Below, piece after piece: positions 44,658 through 56,996 of a stretch of DNA of 64,000 bases. Position 1 is the stretch's first letter; each line of letters starts with the position of its first letter. Source of the DNA: Punctularia strigosozonata HHB-11173 SS5 (lineage: Eukaryota > Basidiomycota > Agaricomycetes > Corticiales > Punctulariaceae); assembly GCF_000264995.1 (NCBI RefSeq), contig NW_006767437.1:1891841-1955840 (forward strand), read 5' to 3'. The position numbers and the translations under genes are program-made. The notes beneath the pieces are model-generated. The model was not told the origin of the DNA and made no database searches. It was given only the letters and a program-made list of their open reading frames with translations.

Positions 44658-46210
44658 TCAACAGCCTTGGTCCTTTTTTTCTGTCGAAATCACCGTCACA
44701 CTCGTTACAAGGAATGGTTCCGGAGTATAACTTACATACGCCACCGGCGAAAAGTCGTAATCGATTCCAACCTCTTGCAACTTCCGTTTTATGGTTTCCT
44801 GCCTCTTGATCAGGCGGTTCTCGGCCTTTTCTTGCTCTTCCTCTGTCCGAGGCTAGAAGAGGAGGGGATTACATCAGACCCTCGAGCTGTCGCATGTCCA
44901 CAACACGCGTGCCTTATTATGCTTCACTCTCGCGACCGGGTCTCTCGGCACCCTCCTCCATTTCCTGTTCGCACCGATCCATAGATGGGGGTCGACTTCA
45001 TCCTTGGGGATGACTTTGCAGCGGAGGATGTGACCCATTAACAGGTAGTTATCCATCGTCTCCGCCACTATCTGTGCGACCGAAGATGAATCGAACTCGA
45101 TAAATGCGTAGTGCTTGGAACGACCAGTCTGTTATGGACGACGTTAATGACCAATGTCAGGGGTCGCCTGTGTTATGCTGCGATAGTACTCGCCTTCTTG
45201 TTCCGTGATAGCCTAAGCCTGGTAATCTCGCCAAATTGAGAAAAGTATGCGCGCATTTGATCCTCATAGAAACCGTGCGGTATGCGACCAAGGTATATCA
45301 CGCCGCGATCCTGGTTCTGGGAGAATGAGAATGAGTCATTGTTGCGTCCTATCGCTCATGAAGGCTCAAAGGTGCGCATACTTACAGCTTCACGCTTGGC
45401 TTTTTCTAGCTTAAGCTTGACGGCTTCATCATCTTTCGCTATAGTAGGCAACTTGGAGACGTCCAACCCAATACCGTCTTCAAGCTCTTCGTCAGAGGAG
45501 TTGTCGTCGGACGAGAAGCCATGGAGATGGACATCGTCTGAGTCGTCTTCATCATCCCCCTCGTCGCTTGACTGACCGTCGGCTTCTTCGTGTTCATCGC
45601 CTTCATCTTCTTCGTCGTCCGCTAGAGATAACTCGTCGTCCGACTCGCTGGGTGCAGGAGACGGGGATTTCGCCTTCTTGGCCTTCTTGGTCGTCGCGAC
45701 TGCCTTGACTGCGGCTTTGATCAAAGATTTCGGCTTCGCACCCTCGTGGCTGATGAGAGCAGGCTTGGGCTTAGCCTGTGCATTGGATGTCGATTGTTTG
45801 GTCTTCGGCGACGTCGTGACTGACGAGGACTTTCCCCCCTTTGCACTCCCTGCCAGTGAGGGCGTCACCTTCTCCCCGCCTTTCGACTTCTTCATCGGCT
45901 CCTGCGCCTTTCCCTTAGCCGCCTCCGTCTCAGGAGGCTCAGTCACTGAGTTCTCGACCGCCTTTTCCTTGCCTTTCTTCACTGTTCTCTGCAGTTTGCT
46001 CTGCTCCTTCTCCACCTTGGCTTTCTTAAGTTTCTTTGGCTCCTCCGGGGCGTCCTCTACGTGCTCGGCATTCTTCCTTTTCTGGCTCTCCTGTCGACCC
46101 GCAGATGAAGCGGGAGCAAGCGCAGGCTTCTTGCTGGTCTTTTCTGTAGAGCCGCTCTTATATGGTGCGGTCTTCGGGCCCGTTGACATTTGGGTGGGTT
46201 TCGGAGCCAT
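44658..46210 (-). CDS. NOP15: Nucleolar RRM protein of the Nop15/NIFK type
   Basis: Start [17 protein letters not shown] (46210). A long first exon is Lys/Ala/Ser-rich and then strongly acidic ([15 protein letters not shown]), a nucleolar-type low-complexity region. The C-terminal part is one [43 protein letters not shown], then [20 protein letters not shown] and [17 protein letters not shown], with the two RNP motifs (VIYLGRIP and KHYAFIEF). A basic tail follows ([20 protein letters not shown], then DYDFSP). The Nop15/NIFK family works in 60S subunit assembly (ITS2 processing). The 3' end is unsure: the frame stops at 44658, but a GTATGT donor near 44730 could lead into a further exon starting [12 protein letters not shown]. 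Confidence 0.88.
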
Positions 46211-46329
46211 GAGAGGTATATATGTGTGCACAAGAATCAGCCAGACGGCAAGTACAGAAAAATATGAGTAACGTGATCGTAGGCGGCTTAGAGGCTCTAG
46301 CCTAACACGGACAAACAGCGCCTCCAGCG
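46211..46329. promoter_or_regulatory. Divergent promoter, Nop15-like / unknown basic protein
   Basis: Only 119 bases separate the two start codons, so the two genes share promoter DNA. The tight head-to-head layout suggests co-expression (inference). Confidence 0.55.
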
Positions 46330-47371
46330 ATGCAGACTCCGCGATTCAGCAATCCTCATTTACTTGCTCAATCACTCGAACATACCACCCGTGCAGCGTT
46401 GTCAGAGGACATAGAAACTGACGAACTCGATGCTGAAGATGTCTCTGATCGAGTTTCCACGCTCGATGCCCTGATAGGCGCCTCACTTGAGGTTGAAGGT
46501 CTATCTCGAAAGCGACGCAAACTCAGCGAGAATGAAGAATCTCAGCAGCCTGCTGACATTCGTGAGTAGTTATCTCTTGCTGAATGTATGTTTTACTCAT
46601 TGAGAACAGCCTTTCGCTTGTTATCCGGAGTACAATCTCCGAAGATCGTGCGTTTGGACCCGCAACCTCCACCTGCTGCTCCGAAGTATGTTCAACTTCA
46701 TGAAGACCGGTGGCCTCTCACTCATGAATTTTTAGAGCACTTGAAAGGTCTTATCAGGACTCAGTCTCGGAGGCGAAAGAGCGCAAACGACGCGCCCGCG
46801 CATCCGCGATAGAGATACAGAATGTCACGCGCGAGCCAACGGTTCCGGTCAGCCCTCCATTGTCGCTCAGCTCTGTGTATACAATGAGAGCCAGACTGAC
46901 ACCCGCTTGCTTGCCTAGTCTGCGGCGTCTGCGAATGCTATATATCAGCCAGATATTCCTACTGGGATCGCTCGATGGCCAGAGCTTCTCCTCGTTGAGG
47001 TCGATCACGTTCCTTCACGGTCTCGCAAGCGAAAGCCGCTCAAGAACCCGGACAATTACGTGCAACCTGCCCCTCACACTCCTCGCCATAAAGCATCGGT
47101 TGCTCCTCTTATTCCCCTTCGACAGTTAGCAAATTCCACCACCGCTTACACGACCTCAGCCAAACGCAGGTATCGCCGCCGCCTTCTCTGCACCGGCAGT
47201 CAGTCACGAACAGAGCGCCAGCCGACCTTCTGGAGGCCGGAATCGGTTTGGAGAGGCAAAAGTGCCGGTTACGCTTGGGGCTATCCAGGAAGTCAACCTT
47301 TGGCATTAGATGATCCTTTGCGAGCACGATATGAACGCGATAATATGCGAAGAGGGGTTTGGGCCACCTAG
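46330..47371 (+). CDS. Unknown basic, probably nuclear protein
   Basis: Four exons or so. It starts MQTPRFSNPHLLAQSLEHTT; acidic segment (DIETDELDAEDVSDRVSTLD), SRKRRKLSE basic cluster, then LLSGVQSPKIVRLDPQPPPA, PLTHEFLEHLK, a basic helix (SEAKERKRRARASAIEIQN), and after another intron PTGIARWPELLLVEVDHVPS, SRSRKRKPLKNPDN and a C-terminus rich in Arg/Tyr/Trp (FWRPESVWRGKSAGYAWGYP). About 270 residues. No domain recognised; the basic clusters suggest a nuclear place. Divergent from the Nop15-like gene. Confidence 0.65.
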
Positions 47372-47487
47372 TTTTGCACGTAATTGCCGTCTTGGGCCCT
47401 TGTGTATTACGTAATACAACAAATTCATCGAATTCATGCCAGCGCAACGGCTTGAACGCGCCGGAAGATTCTTGTTCGCTAAACGTC

Positions 47488-47954
47488 ATGGCTGATACGC
47501 AGACCTCGCCATATGTCGCAGCAACAATGTACGTTCGGCCTGAGTTGATACCAAGCCAAGTGCCTGACACTATCATGGGGACGTCTCCGCCTGTAGAGCT
47601 ATCGTCGTCCTTTCCATTCCATCACTATATATCTATATCTCTCGCAAGCTAGCGAAACGCAAGCTCGAGAAAACGGGCATAGGGAAAGGCGCCCCTGGCT
47701 TCTTGACGGGCGTGAAGCGCGTAGCAGTGACGCCGGAAATCGCAGCGCGATTGCGGCGAGGGGAGCACGTCAGCCCGGAGGAGATAGCGGCGTGCCAGGA
47801 GAGTAGCAGTGGTCCGCGCACGGATAAACCTACGGGACAGGATGCTCCTCAGGACGACAGCAAGGAATCCGAGCCTGACAACGAGTGGCTTCCTGACGAG
47901 CTGAAGGCGAAGAGCAAGCGGAAACCGGGTGCGAAGAGGGGCAAGAGGCGATAG
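47488..47954 (+). CDS. Small basic protein of unknown function
   Basis: Probable two-exon gene. A short first exon (MADTQTSPY, 47488) can be joined in phase to an exon starting near 47649 with LAKRKLEKTGIGKGAPGFLT. The conserved-looking core continues GVKRVAVTPEIAARLRRGEH, then VSPEEIAACQ, and the tail is charged, ending KSKRKPGAKRGKRR. I have a sense of having seen GFLTGVKRV-TPEIAARL in fungal proteins but cannot name the family. The first exon and its donor (GTCGCA) are uncertain. Confidence 0.55.
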
Positions 47955-48928
47955 CGCAGTGTAGTTCGTCCCAAGGGTGGCGACGATCAGCCTATCAGGC
48001 ATTCCTTGGGCCTGGGTCAGGTGAATCGAATTTTCCATCGCTTTCGGGATACATCCGCTTCAGGTGTCGATATTTGCGAAGAGAATACAGCGCTAGTGTT
48101 TCTGGACGTTCTGAATAAATAACCATTCCCGGAACGAGGGATATAAATATTGCATACCATTTCTGATGTATTCCCCAAAGTTGATGGCCCTCTCGATGTC
48201 CTCTGCCTTCGTTAGATCCTTATTCTCTACGATGATTATAAGCGTTCTCCATGAAGCACCGGGTGATTTACAAGACTCACTCTCGAACATCCGTCGTATC
48301 TTGTGGTTGAAGTGATAACTGTACGTAGTTGAGCTCGCCATCCATCCATCGAGACCATGTAGCAGCTCACGATGGGTCTGGATAGTCTCGCCCTAGCCTG
48401 TGAAGTTCTTTGTACAGAGCGATAACACGGTGTCGCGTGCTGGGAGAGGGCATGGCGAACGTTTGCCTTGATTGTCGGCGACGGCACCGAGGGCGTGCAA
48501 TAGGTGATGCAGTGGCTGATCTCCAGATTCAGGATTTACTGAGCGACGACAGAAGACCAAAGTGGGGATCAAAACCGAAATCAGGTCCCGAGCGATGAAG
48601 TGACCCGCGGAATCAGGTTATTCAAATTCACGCCCGAATTTGATGTAGAGTTCGGATACACGGATCTGTCCTACTTGACGACTCAGGGCTATTACTCATT
48701 TTTGCAAAATTACTGCGCAGGCAACTACCGCTGTGCATACAAGCACCGCTCAATACCCGGCTTGCGGAGCAGCATGGAGCACCTGATGCGCGCATTATCG
48801 GCATCTCATGTATGCCGCAGGTTGCTTCCGATGGCAGATCTCGACCTATCATATACTGTTATACTCAACAACGGAGAATGCCAGTCCGCCGAGGTGATAA
48901 CTAAGCAAGCCTCAGGCCTGCAAGCTGG
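47955..48928. other. Intergenic, no supported gene
   Basis: An 82-codon minus frame (48341-48093, SYHFNHKIRRMFESE) is the only coherent piece and is not recognised. It may be a fragment of a fungal F-box or kinase-like gene, but there is no support. Confidence 0.4.
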
Positions 48929-51900
48929 TTACTGGCTGCGCGTCTCTCTTGGTCGGTGCCTAGGAAGCGCTCGAGGCGGCACCGCCGTACGCGCCAGCCG
49001 TTCAGGGGAAGAGTTGTCTTCCAATGCTAGCTCGAGCAGCTCCTGAACGTATTTGTTGGTGCGCACGCTCAGGGACTAAACCCCGCGAAGGAACCGTGAT
49101 TGAGCGACATTTTGTTCGTCGAAATGAGACTGTACCGTACCTCATGATACTTGAGAATCGCGCCATCTACGTCTCCCTGTAAGTGGCTCACGATGCCGAG
49201 GAATGCTAGCGCTTCGTCATTGTGGGGCGAGACCTGTATGACGCGCATATATGCAGCTTTGGCTTCGTCCAGACGGCTATCGTCGTGATGAGCGGGATCG
49301 GAGATGGTTGAGCGGGATGAACTAACCCGAGCTTCCTATAGCAGGTCCCGAGGTTGACGAACGTCGCCGCCCACGCTTGCATCGATCCCTGCACTACTTC
49401 GGCGACGCGAATAGCCTCATTGAAGAGCTCAGCGGCTTGAGCATACCTTGAAGGTCGGTCGGGTCAGAATACGGCGAAATGGCACAGTAACTGCAGGAAA
49501 AACCTACTCTCCGCGGGTATACGCCATGACCCCTCGCTCGTTGTACAACAACGGGTCCTCGTCGCATATCATCCTGGCAGCCTCGAAGGCCTCCTCTGCC
49601 TGAGCGTGGTTGGCAAGGATGATATGTTCCATGCCCATAAAGAGCATCGGCAGATGAGACCTACGGCACGACACGTTAATTTGCGAAATGCAAGAACGCG
49701 CGCGCTCAGGTCGGCGTACCCAGGGAACATGCGCACACATGTCGAATAGGCCGTGACGCAATGGTCGTGTTCGCCTTCATACGAGAAAGTATGGGCAAAT
49801 GCAATCCATGCAGGGCCGAACCGTGGATCCATCAGAGAGGTCTTGCTACGTGATCTTCATGTCAAATTCGTTGTCGACATGATGGGTCAAAATCTACACA
49901 CCTGAAGTACTTCCTCGCTTCACTCCACTTCTTCTGGCTCATGTACCAAACCCCAACAGCGTACCAACTGATCGCCGACTCGGGTTCCTTGTCGACAAGC
50001 TCGTGCGCAAGCACGAATAGCCTCGAGTGTAGGTGTCCAAGATGGTGCATACATGCCAGATGGAGAGGCATAGTCGGCACGTGCACTGATACCAAACCCA
50101 GTATCCTATTGCAACATCACGGTCAGCGATAGTCCAGTCCGGCGATCAGAATGAACAGAGGTTACCGGGACGTGATGGCGAAACAGTCTGCCCATCTGAA
50201 CTGCGCATATAACGCGTCCGCAAACGCGTACAGCAAGTCTGGGTTATCCGCGAGCCCATATTCTTCCACCAGCCGTCGTCGAACAAGTGTATGCTCTTCG
50301 GTGTGTTTATACTTCCGAAGACGAGATGTGTAGATGAGACGAACAAAGTCAGCATCTTCCGGTGTTTGCTGATTGAAGGCGAGTCCCTCCACGAAATTCC
50401 ACTCTGTCGGAGAGAAAGGTATTATTCCTGCGGTTATATCGCAGGGGTATAAGCGCACCTTCCTCCGGGGTCATCATTTCCCCGCTGACCAGTTGATCGA
50501 ACGAGTCATAGCACTTCACGTCCAGAGCGAGTGCCTCCATGAAGCAGTTTTTCGCCGTCTCTCCTCTGCCGAGCTTCATCATTAGGATCCCCCGAAGATG
50601 GCACATAGACGCCTCAATCTACCAAGGTTATTCAGCGAGACAGAAAGACGGAATGAGGGGCACCCTGACCTTAATGCCACCGTCCGTGTTGGGCAATTGG
50701 ATGGTATTGTCGTCTAAATTCAGAACTTCATGAGCGTCCCTCCTGAGACGCGGTTATTACCCACCTAGATCTCTGAATGGGTTCGCCTCTCCCAGCATCT
50801 CCGTCGCCTCCGCCCACTTCCCTTGTCTCACCTGGCACTGCGCCGCCAGATACCGACATGCCACGCTCATATCTACCAACCTGCTCACTTCGTCCTCACT
50901 GTCTCCCAGACCCTGGACGCCGTCGACGTTAACATTCCTCTCCGCAGCGACGTCGATCATCGCACTGGGCCCAACGGGGAGTCGCCCGTTCCCTATGCTC
51001 AGGCCTGTGCCGAGGTTTATGGGAAGGGACGCTGTGGGATTTAGACCCAGGTTGTTTCCTAGTCCGATTTCGATGGCAACGCCCAATCCAGGAGGAGCTG
51101 GATTCGGAGCCGGAGCTACAGCAGGCGCCTTGCCCTTTCCTCCACCCGCTTGCGCCGCGGCGTGAAATGCGGATGGATGATTGACTTGCGCACCAAAGAC
51201 GAAGGGTGCTGCCGATGGTCCATTGGCGCTTTGGTGTTGGTACTGGTTGGAAGGCCCTGCGACCTTCTCGTCCGGGAGACGTTGGGGAGATTGGCCAAAG
51301 ACGGATGGGTGCGGTTTGGGCGGGAGGTTAGGTGGGCCGGCTGGGAACGGGCGGGTGAGGAGCTTTTCGGCGCGGGAGTATTGATTAGTGAAGAAGTATG
51401 TTTGAGCGAGCCAAAAGGCGTCATTCGGGTCGTCTACGGTAGGAAATTGGCGTTAGTCGGAGAAGTTGGATGTATGATGAGAAGACATACTAGTCCAACT
51501 GAGCACCTTGTCGCCCCAGAATGCGGCGGTTTCGTATAGATGTTGCATCAGGGCATCGTGCCGCCACAACCGCATCCTATCTACGGCGGTCCACTCGAAG
51601 TCGTCCTCGTCCTCGTCCTCTTCCTGTTCGTCCGCGTCCATTGCACTTTCGCGCGTCTCGTTGTGTCCGTAGTCTTGGAACACATCCGTCGTATCCACAG
51701 CGAGCGGATGCCTCGCCTGGCTCTTGGACTTTTTGTGCCTGGGGCCCCGAGGCGATGACCGCGCGGGCGAGACGTATAAAGTTGACCGGCTCGGGTCGAG
51801 AGCATAGGAGGAGTACGAGCTGTTACGCGAGTGCGCATGGGATCGGGTGGGGTTGCGCGCGTTGGCGATGGTGCTGACGAGCGCTTGCGGACCGAAGGAG

Positions 51901-52013
51901 AATGAGCTGTCGATGGATCCTCGTGGACGGTGGCGTGAAGACGCTGGTGGCGAGGAAAGGCGAGGCATTGCAGGAACAGGAAATGGGACGTTTGCAGGCG
52001 TGACAGGATCCAT
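48929..52013 (-). CDS. CDC16: Anaphase-promoting complex subunit Cdc16/Apc6
   Basis: Start [21 protein letters not shown]-terminal disordered, Ser-rich part followed by an acidic stretch ([16 protein letters not shown]) and the first helix pair [20 protein letters not shown]. Several TPR exons follow: [165 protein letters not shown] and a C-terminal exon [20 protein letters not shown]. These are the Cdc16 TPR blocks in family order. Cdc16 is a scaffold of the APC/C ubiquitin ligase that drives anaphase and mitotic exit. About twelve introns. The C-terminal exon ends SQ at 48929. Confidence 0.93.
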
Positions 52014-54797
52014 GGTGCTTGATATCAGACGACGCGGAGTATAACAGAATACGATCGCGGCGCGCCTGTGGCTCTCTCTTGTTCACCTACCACGTGCGAC
52101 GCGTTTAACTGACCTGCACCGTGCAGGCACGACAACAGCTCGAATCTTGTGAGCCTGTGCCTCGAGAGAAGAGTTTGCATCGCGGTAGAAAACCTTGTCC
52201 GGGCTCTCCCCGTCTGCAAGATCTTCAATCATGGCTGCGGTTGGTCGACAAATCGGATTCCCAAATTGCAACCTTCCAATCAATGCCAACGCCTACCTCC
52301 AGAGGTCCTGACGGATTTGCTTTCGGCTGACAGGTCATGGTATCGACCGTTCACATGCCCTGGTCGATGTTTCTCTCTCGACATCAGAACGTCCTCGTTG
52401 TGGATGAGCAACATGTACAGGGCCTCCAGTTCCTGCGCTTACACTACCCCATACGACTTTTTGTTGATTTTCGAATCAGAGATGATTTCCCCAACCACCA
52501 TTGCCATAATCACGAACACCGTCCCCGCGACTGGGATAGACACGTTCTATATTTGAACTTCCAGCGCAGACCTGGCGAGCGTTGTTGGGGCACATTCCTG
52601 ACGTATTCTACTTGACGATGATCGCAGGCGGTCGTACGATGGCTACTGTGCGCAATGTTTTAGGAGGGCCCTCCGATCGCAACGCCTGCGAAGTTATCTG
52701 CCCCGATTTACGGGCATCTGGTCTGGGAATATAGCCACACGTCCGCAATTGGCATTCATGTCAGTGGGACGGAGGATTTGGAGTGATGGAGAGAACAGCC
52801 CAATTGTTGATCGTAACGCCCGCAAGAAGACCGGGGCTCGCCCGGGGAATATCATCCTCACATTGGCGAAAACACGGGCAAATATAGGTCGACCCTTGAC
52901 GTCCGTGTCCATAATCGGCTCATACCTATACCTGTCCAATTTCCGAGAGGCGGACCAGATACGGGATCTTCGAAGCTTCGTTCCTACCAGATTGATATGC
53001 GCCGGCCCCCCTTCCTAGTGAATGCCAATGTCGTCCAGCCGGGCCTGAGGATTCGTGCAGCAGCGCTGATGATGATGCCCGAGCCAATACTTAAGTCTCC
53101 CGATGGTGTCTGCCCTGCCTTCCTGTATGTTATAGTACTTTCTCTTCACGGCTCGGAGCACTCGCTTTACGTTCATCAGAGCGTTGTCGCAATATTGTAC
53201 GTGTCCCGCAACTCGGCGAGTTTAACATGAATGCGCGCAGATCTATACGGCTGTAGACTGGTATGTAGTAGTGATTGCACGACCGCACTGTGCCTGCGTA
53301 TGATACTTGACTGCATCGCAGATGGTGAGTTGTTCGATGTTTCAACCGACGTTACCCAGCCATGTCGCACTAGCGAGCACGACCTACATACTCACCTATT
53401 CTATTCTAGGATGTTTAGATCGACCCCGATACGTTTGGCAAGCACCACATACGATCAGAGCGCCCGTCTTCTCCATGAGGTTGTCTCTCAGTATTCCTGA
53501 GATGACGGTATATTAGAAGTAAAAACTCGGTGTCGTATGGACAAGTCCCCTTGCCACCAGATGAAGATGTCCATTCAAACAACCCACCGACGAAAACATC
53601 AGCATGGAACTACCCCAACCTTAATAGATACGCCGTCATCGTGGGACTACGTACAGAGCATGCAACCCCACGCGATATGCATGTTGCTACTCAAGCATTC
53701 GACCGCTGCATCGTACCTGCTGCGTCGAAGATCCGAGTAGCCGGATATGGTACCGTCAAGAGTAGCTTGGGGGCGATCTGAGACGCTGCACGTAAGTATG
53801 CGTAACTCGGGGGACAGTCGATATGATCAGGGCACAGGTACGAACAGCTCGGCTGAGGGCCTGAGGCCGCTGACGGACGGTTTATCGCCGTTCATTTGGC
53901 GATACGGTTATGGCAACTCTGATTTGACTCTGATCCGCAGACTCCGCACGCTGTCGCTGCGTAGAAAGTTTATGCCGTGTCGGTAACGATGCCGCCACAG
54001 AAACAGTCCGTCCACAGTACTGCTTTGCTTGAATATGCCTGCATGTGGGACATTTACAGAGGCTTAGTAGGGCCATCCATAATGATGTTCCACAATTGTG
54101 TCAATTTGGTGTCAGTAGTAACTTGCGGACGAAGATCGAGATCATCGGAGAGGCGAGCACGAGGATCACCGCCACTGTTCGTCGAAGGGAGTCAGCTTTC
54201 GTTTCCTATGGCGACCGGGGGTCACCACATTGCTAAGGTGCAATCTGACCGATCACCCCTCTCCGTTTCGCCTGCATCGCATCTACGTAACTCTCCTGAG
54301 GCTTCCTCCACGCGCGGGCGCAGCGCATGATCCAATTGCCCTCCTCTTGGCGCCGCTGCCGTTTGCTCCGAGAGCCGTAGCGAAAAGGCCGGGCCGACGT
54401 TCGTTTTGCCTTATCGCGAGTAAGGCTGCGTGCAGACGTAGGTACTAGGGACGGATCGCGCTGATCAGTACTGGAGAATACGTCGTTTCGAGGTCATCAA
54501 ATTCATCGATGAGACGGACAAAGGTCTGACAACGAGGGCTTTTGGTAGCAAAGGCATCTTTCACCGCAACCTCGATCACGACCCCGCGCGATGCATCAAT
54601 TAGAACAGCCTGGATGCTTCTTCTCGGAGAGCGCGCCAGGGTCCCATGCTTGTATAAAAGCTCAGGAGGATGGCCGTCGTCCCCCAGGTTGAACCTCATT
54701 TTCCTTCTTCACGTCTAACACTTTTCGAGCCCGGTGCTCTTCACTTATTTTCTACACAACCGATCACACTTTTTTCACGACAAACCTATCATCACCA
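52014..54797. other. 2.8 kb without a supported gene
   Basis: Scattered frames on both strands. On the minus strand around 52540-52450 a hydrophobic stretch (GTVFVIMAMVVGEIISDSK) resembles a membrane helix of a decayed gene, and 52289-52083 has a coherent non-hydrophobic frame, but no exon chain could be built. An 84-codon minus frame (54699-54445) abuts the next gene's promoter. No repeats of note. Confidence 0.4.
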
Positions 54798-55515
54798 ATG
54801 GCCCGTTTCTCCTTCCTCCAGGTCTTCCTCTTCGCCAACGGTACGTGCGCTCCCGACGCCCTTCCTCTCGCCTCTGACACGATCCCCCACCTAGTGGCGC
54901 TCATGGCTGCCGCGCAAGGCACCAAGTTCATCACCGAAGCGTGTGCGGCCGACAGCGAGTGCGCGTCCGGCTGCTGCGGTTTCAACTCTGGATTGTGTGC
55001 CGGCGCTGTGATCGCCCAGGAGCGTGACGGTGGCTGCGGCCACGGTGACGCCTTCCCCAACAACAACGCGGCGGTTGCGCTCCTCGGGCCCAACGCCGAG
55101 GCCGCGCCAGGCGTCCCGAAGGCGGGTGTCACCACCGCGGCGGCGGCGGATAACGCAGCTGCAGGTACGTCCCTATCTCCTTATTCCATAGCCGCATTTG
55201 TTGACGATTTGCTCTCCAGCCACCACTTCGGTTGCCGCTGCTGCGGCTACGAGCGCCGCCGCTACCTCGGCTGCTCCGGGCACCAAGTTCATCACCGAGG
55301 CGTGCGCAAGCGACAGCGAGTGCGCGTCCAGCTGCTGTGGCTTCAACTCGGGCAAGTGCGCTGCCGGCGTCGTCGCCCAGGAGCGCGACGGTGGCTGCGG
55401 CCACGGCGATGCCGTGCCCAACAACATCGCGGCGCAGAAGATCCAGGGCCCGAACGCGGAGAAGGCGCCGGGCGTTCCCCGGGCCCGCATGCTCCGCAAC
55501 GTGATGCGCGTCTGA
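54798..55515 (+). CDS. Secreted Cys-rich protein with an internal duplication (BAS2-like)
   Basis: Exons 54798-54840, 54895-55164 and 55220-55515 give 202 residues. The signal peptide MARFSFLQVFLFANVALMAA is formed across intron 1. Two copies of a domain of about 70 residues follow: GTKFITEACAADSECASGCC, then GFNSG-LCAGAVIAQERDGG and CGHGDAFPN; and again GTKFITEACASDSECASSCC, GFNSGKCAAGVVAQERDGG and CGHGDAVPN. They are linked by an Ala/Thr-rich stretch. Each domain has six Cys (C, C, CC, C, C), likely three disulfides. The pattern resembles biotrophy-associated secreted protein 2 of Magnaporthe (from memory), so a secreted effector-like or cell-surface role is possible; the function is not established. 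Single-domain forms are the usual state. Confidence 0.85.
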
Positions 55516-56996
55516 ACATCCAATTGTGTAGTTTATTGTGAATAGAACGGCTTGTGTTAGACGTATACCTGGCTCTTGTGTGACGCCTCCGCTCCCATGA
55601 GTGTGATCAGAGACAAGGTATTTGGAGGATGTGATCTACGGAGCCGCCTCATACGTCTACCCCTCCATCGCCGCTGATCACTACGTCGACGTCCCAGTCC
55701 ACGGCAGGCACCCTTTTCGTGCTGGTGCCGGTGTCGAATGTGGATAGATCGTGCCGCAGTACGTGCATTCAGAGAAAGCAGTGTATGTTTAACTGCTGCC
55801 CGATAGAACGGCGGTTTCGTGTAGTTATATTGCAATGAGCCTCCTCCGGTTTTCTTGCTTCCCGCGGTAACACGATTGTGATTGACAGCAGTATGTAAAG
55901 TCGATGTTGAGATGAACCGCTCAATATACAGACATGCCAGGTGAAGCTGGAAGTCGCTGTATGGGGCTGTGTCCTCGGTGTTCACTGACACTACAGTGTA
56001 AAGGCACTGGTTGATGCACTCAAAACCGGCAGGCTCCTGCATTTCGCACATGCCACATTCTCTTTCTTTTGACCACCTACAACTATGTAAGCTACTACTT
56101 CCATACTGCACAAATTTTTTTGGATGAAATCTGGGCGGAAGTGAGCAATGAGGGTTGATCCGCCCAGGGGAGGCCTGGCGCGCATAAAACGTTCGTTGAT
56201 GCAGTGGCAGTGCCCACGGCAACTGATGCAGCCATCACATCGGGTCACACCGTCGCTTTATGCCGGTAAGCTCTCACACGCTCCCAAGGCGCGTCGTGCG
56301 TTGGTGCATCACCCTCCGGTCTTCAGGATAGGCTCTGAGTTGCTACCCGCCACAGATGATCCTATGTCACTAATGAAAACTGCACCCGAGATATAAAACA
56401 ATGCATTGGTGCTTTTTTGGAGGTTATCTGATTGTAATTGGAAGCGAAACAGGATGCACATCTTGTGGTACATACTCAAAACAGCCTGTTTGCGAAAGTG
56501 AACGATTTTTAGAAAATCAGAGAGTGCTTCGATTCGTTGGAAAACTCGGATCTAGTATATTCAAGCATGCATCTACCCCCTGATTTAATCTCAGAACTCT
56601 CAGACGCTTCCTTCGTGTGGAATTGTCGTTTGCATCAAGGAGTGCGGCTGCATCAAGCAGTGCCTTTACACTGTACGGGCTGTTGCGCGGACCTGAGTGC
56701 GCCAACCTTGGCAGGTTTATCTGTCTCTGATGCGTCCGACGCGGTCTACTGCCGTTCCACATGGTCCATTCGTGTGAGCCATCTATGCTTTGCATTCAAC
56801 TCGTGTTCATCGGTGCCATCGTCCGAGCCAGCATCTGCTCTGAATCTGAACACGGCCCTAGTCCATGAGGTTGCAACAGGCATAGCTTGGCCTTTTACAT
56901 ATATGCTCGGGCTTGTTCTGATGCCCGCACATATTGTACCCTCTCGTTGACTTCAATTGGGGTCTGACTACTACTACTACCACCACCACCCCCACT
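55516..56996. other. 1.5 kb intergenic
   Basis: No supported gene. A minus frame (56222-55557) and plus frame (56537-56950) have no recognisable domain. A CTACTAC/CACCACC repeat tract lies at 56968-56992, directly before the first arrestin-like ATG. Confidence 0.45.

Noticed and set aside
45678-46271. Hydrophobic plus-strand frame ([15 protein letters not shown])
   Set aside because: Antisense of the Lys/Ala/Ser-rich first exon of the Nop15-like gene.
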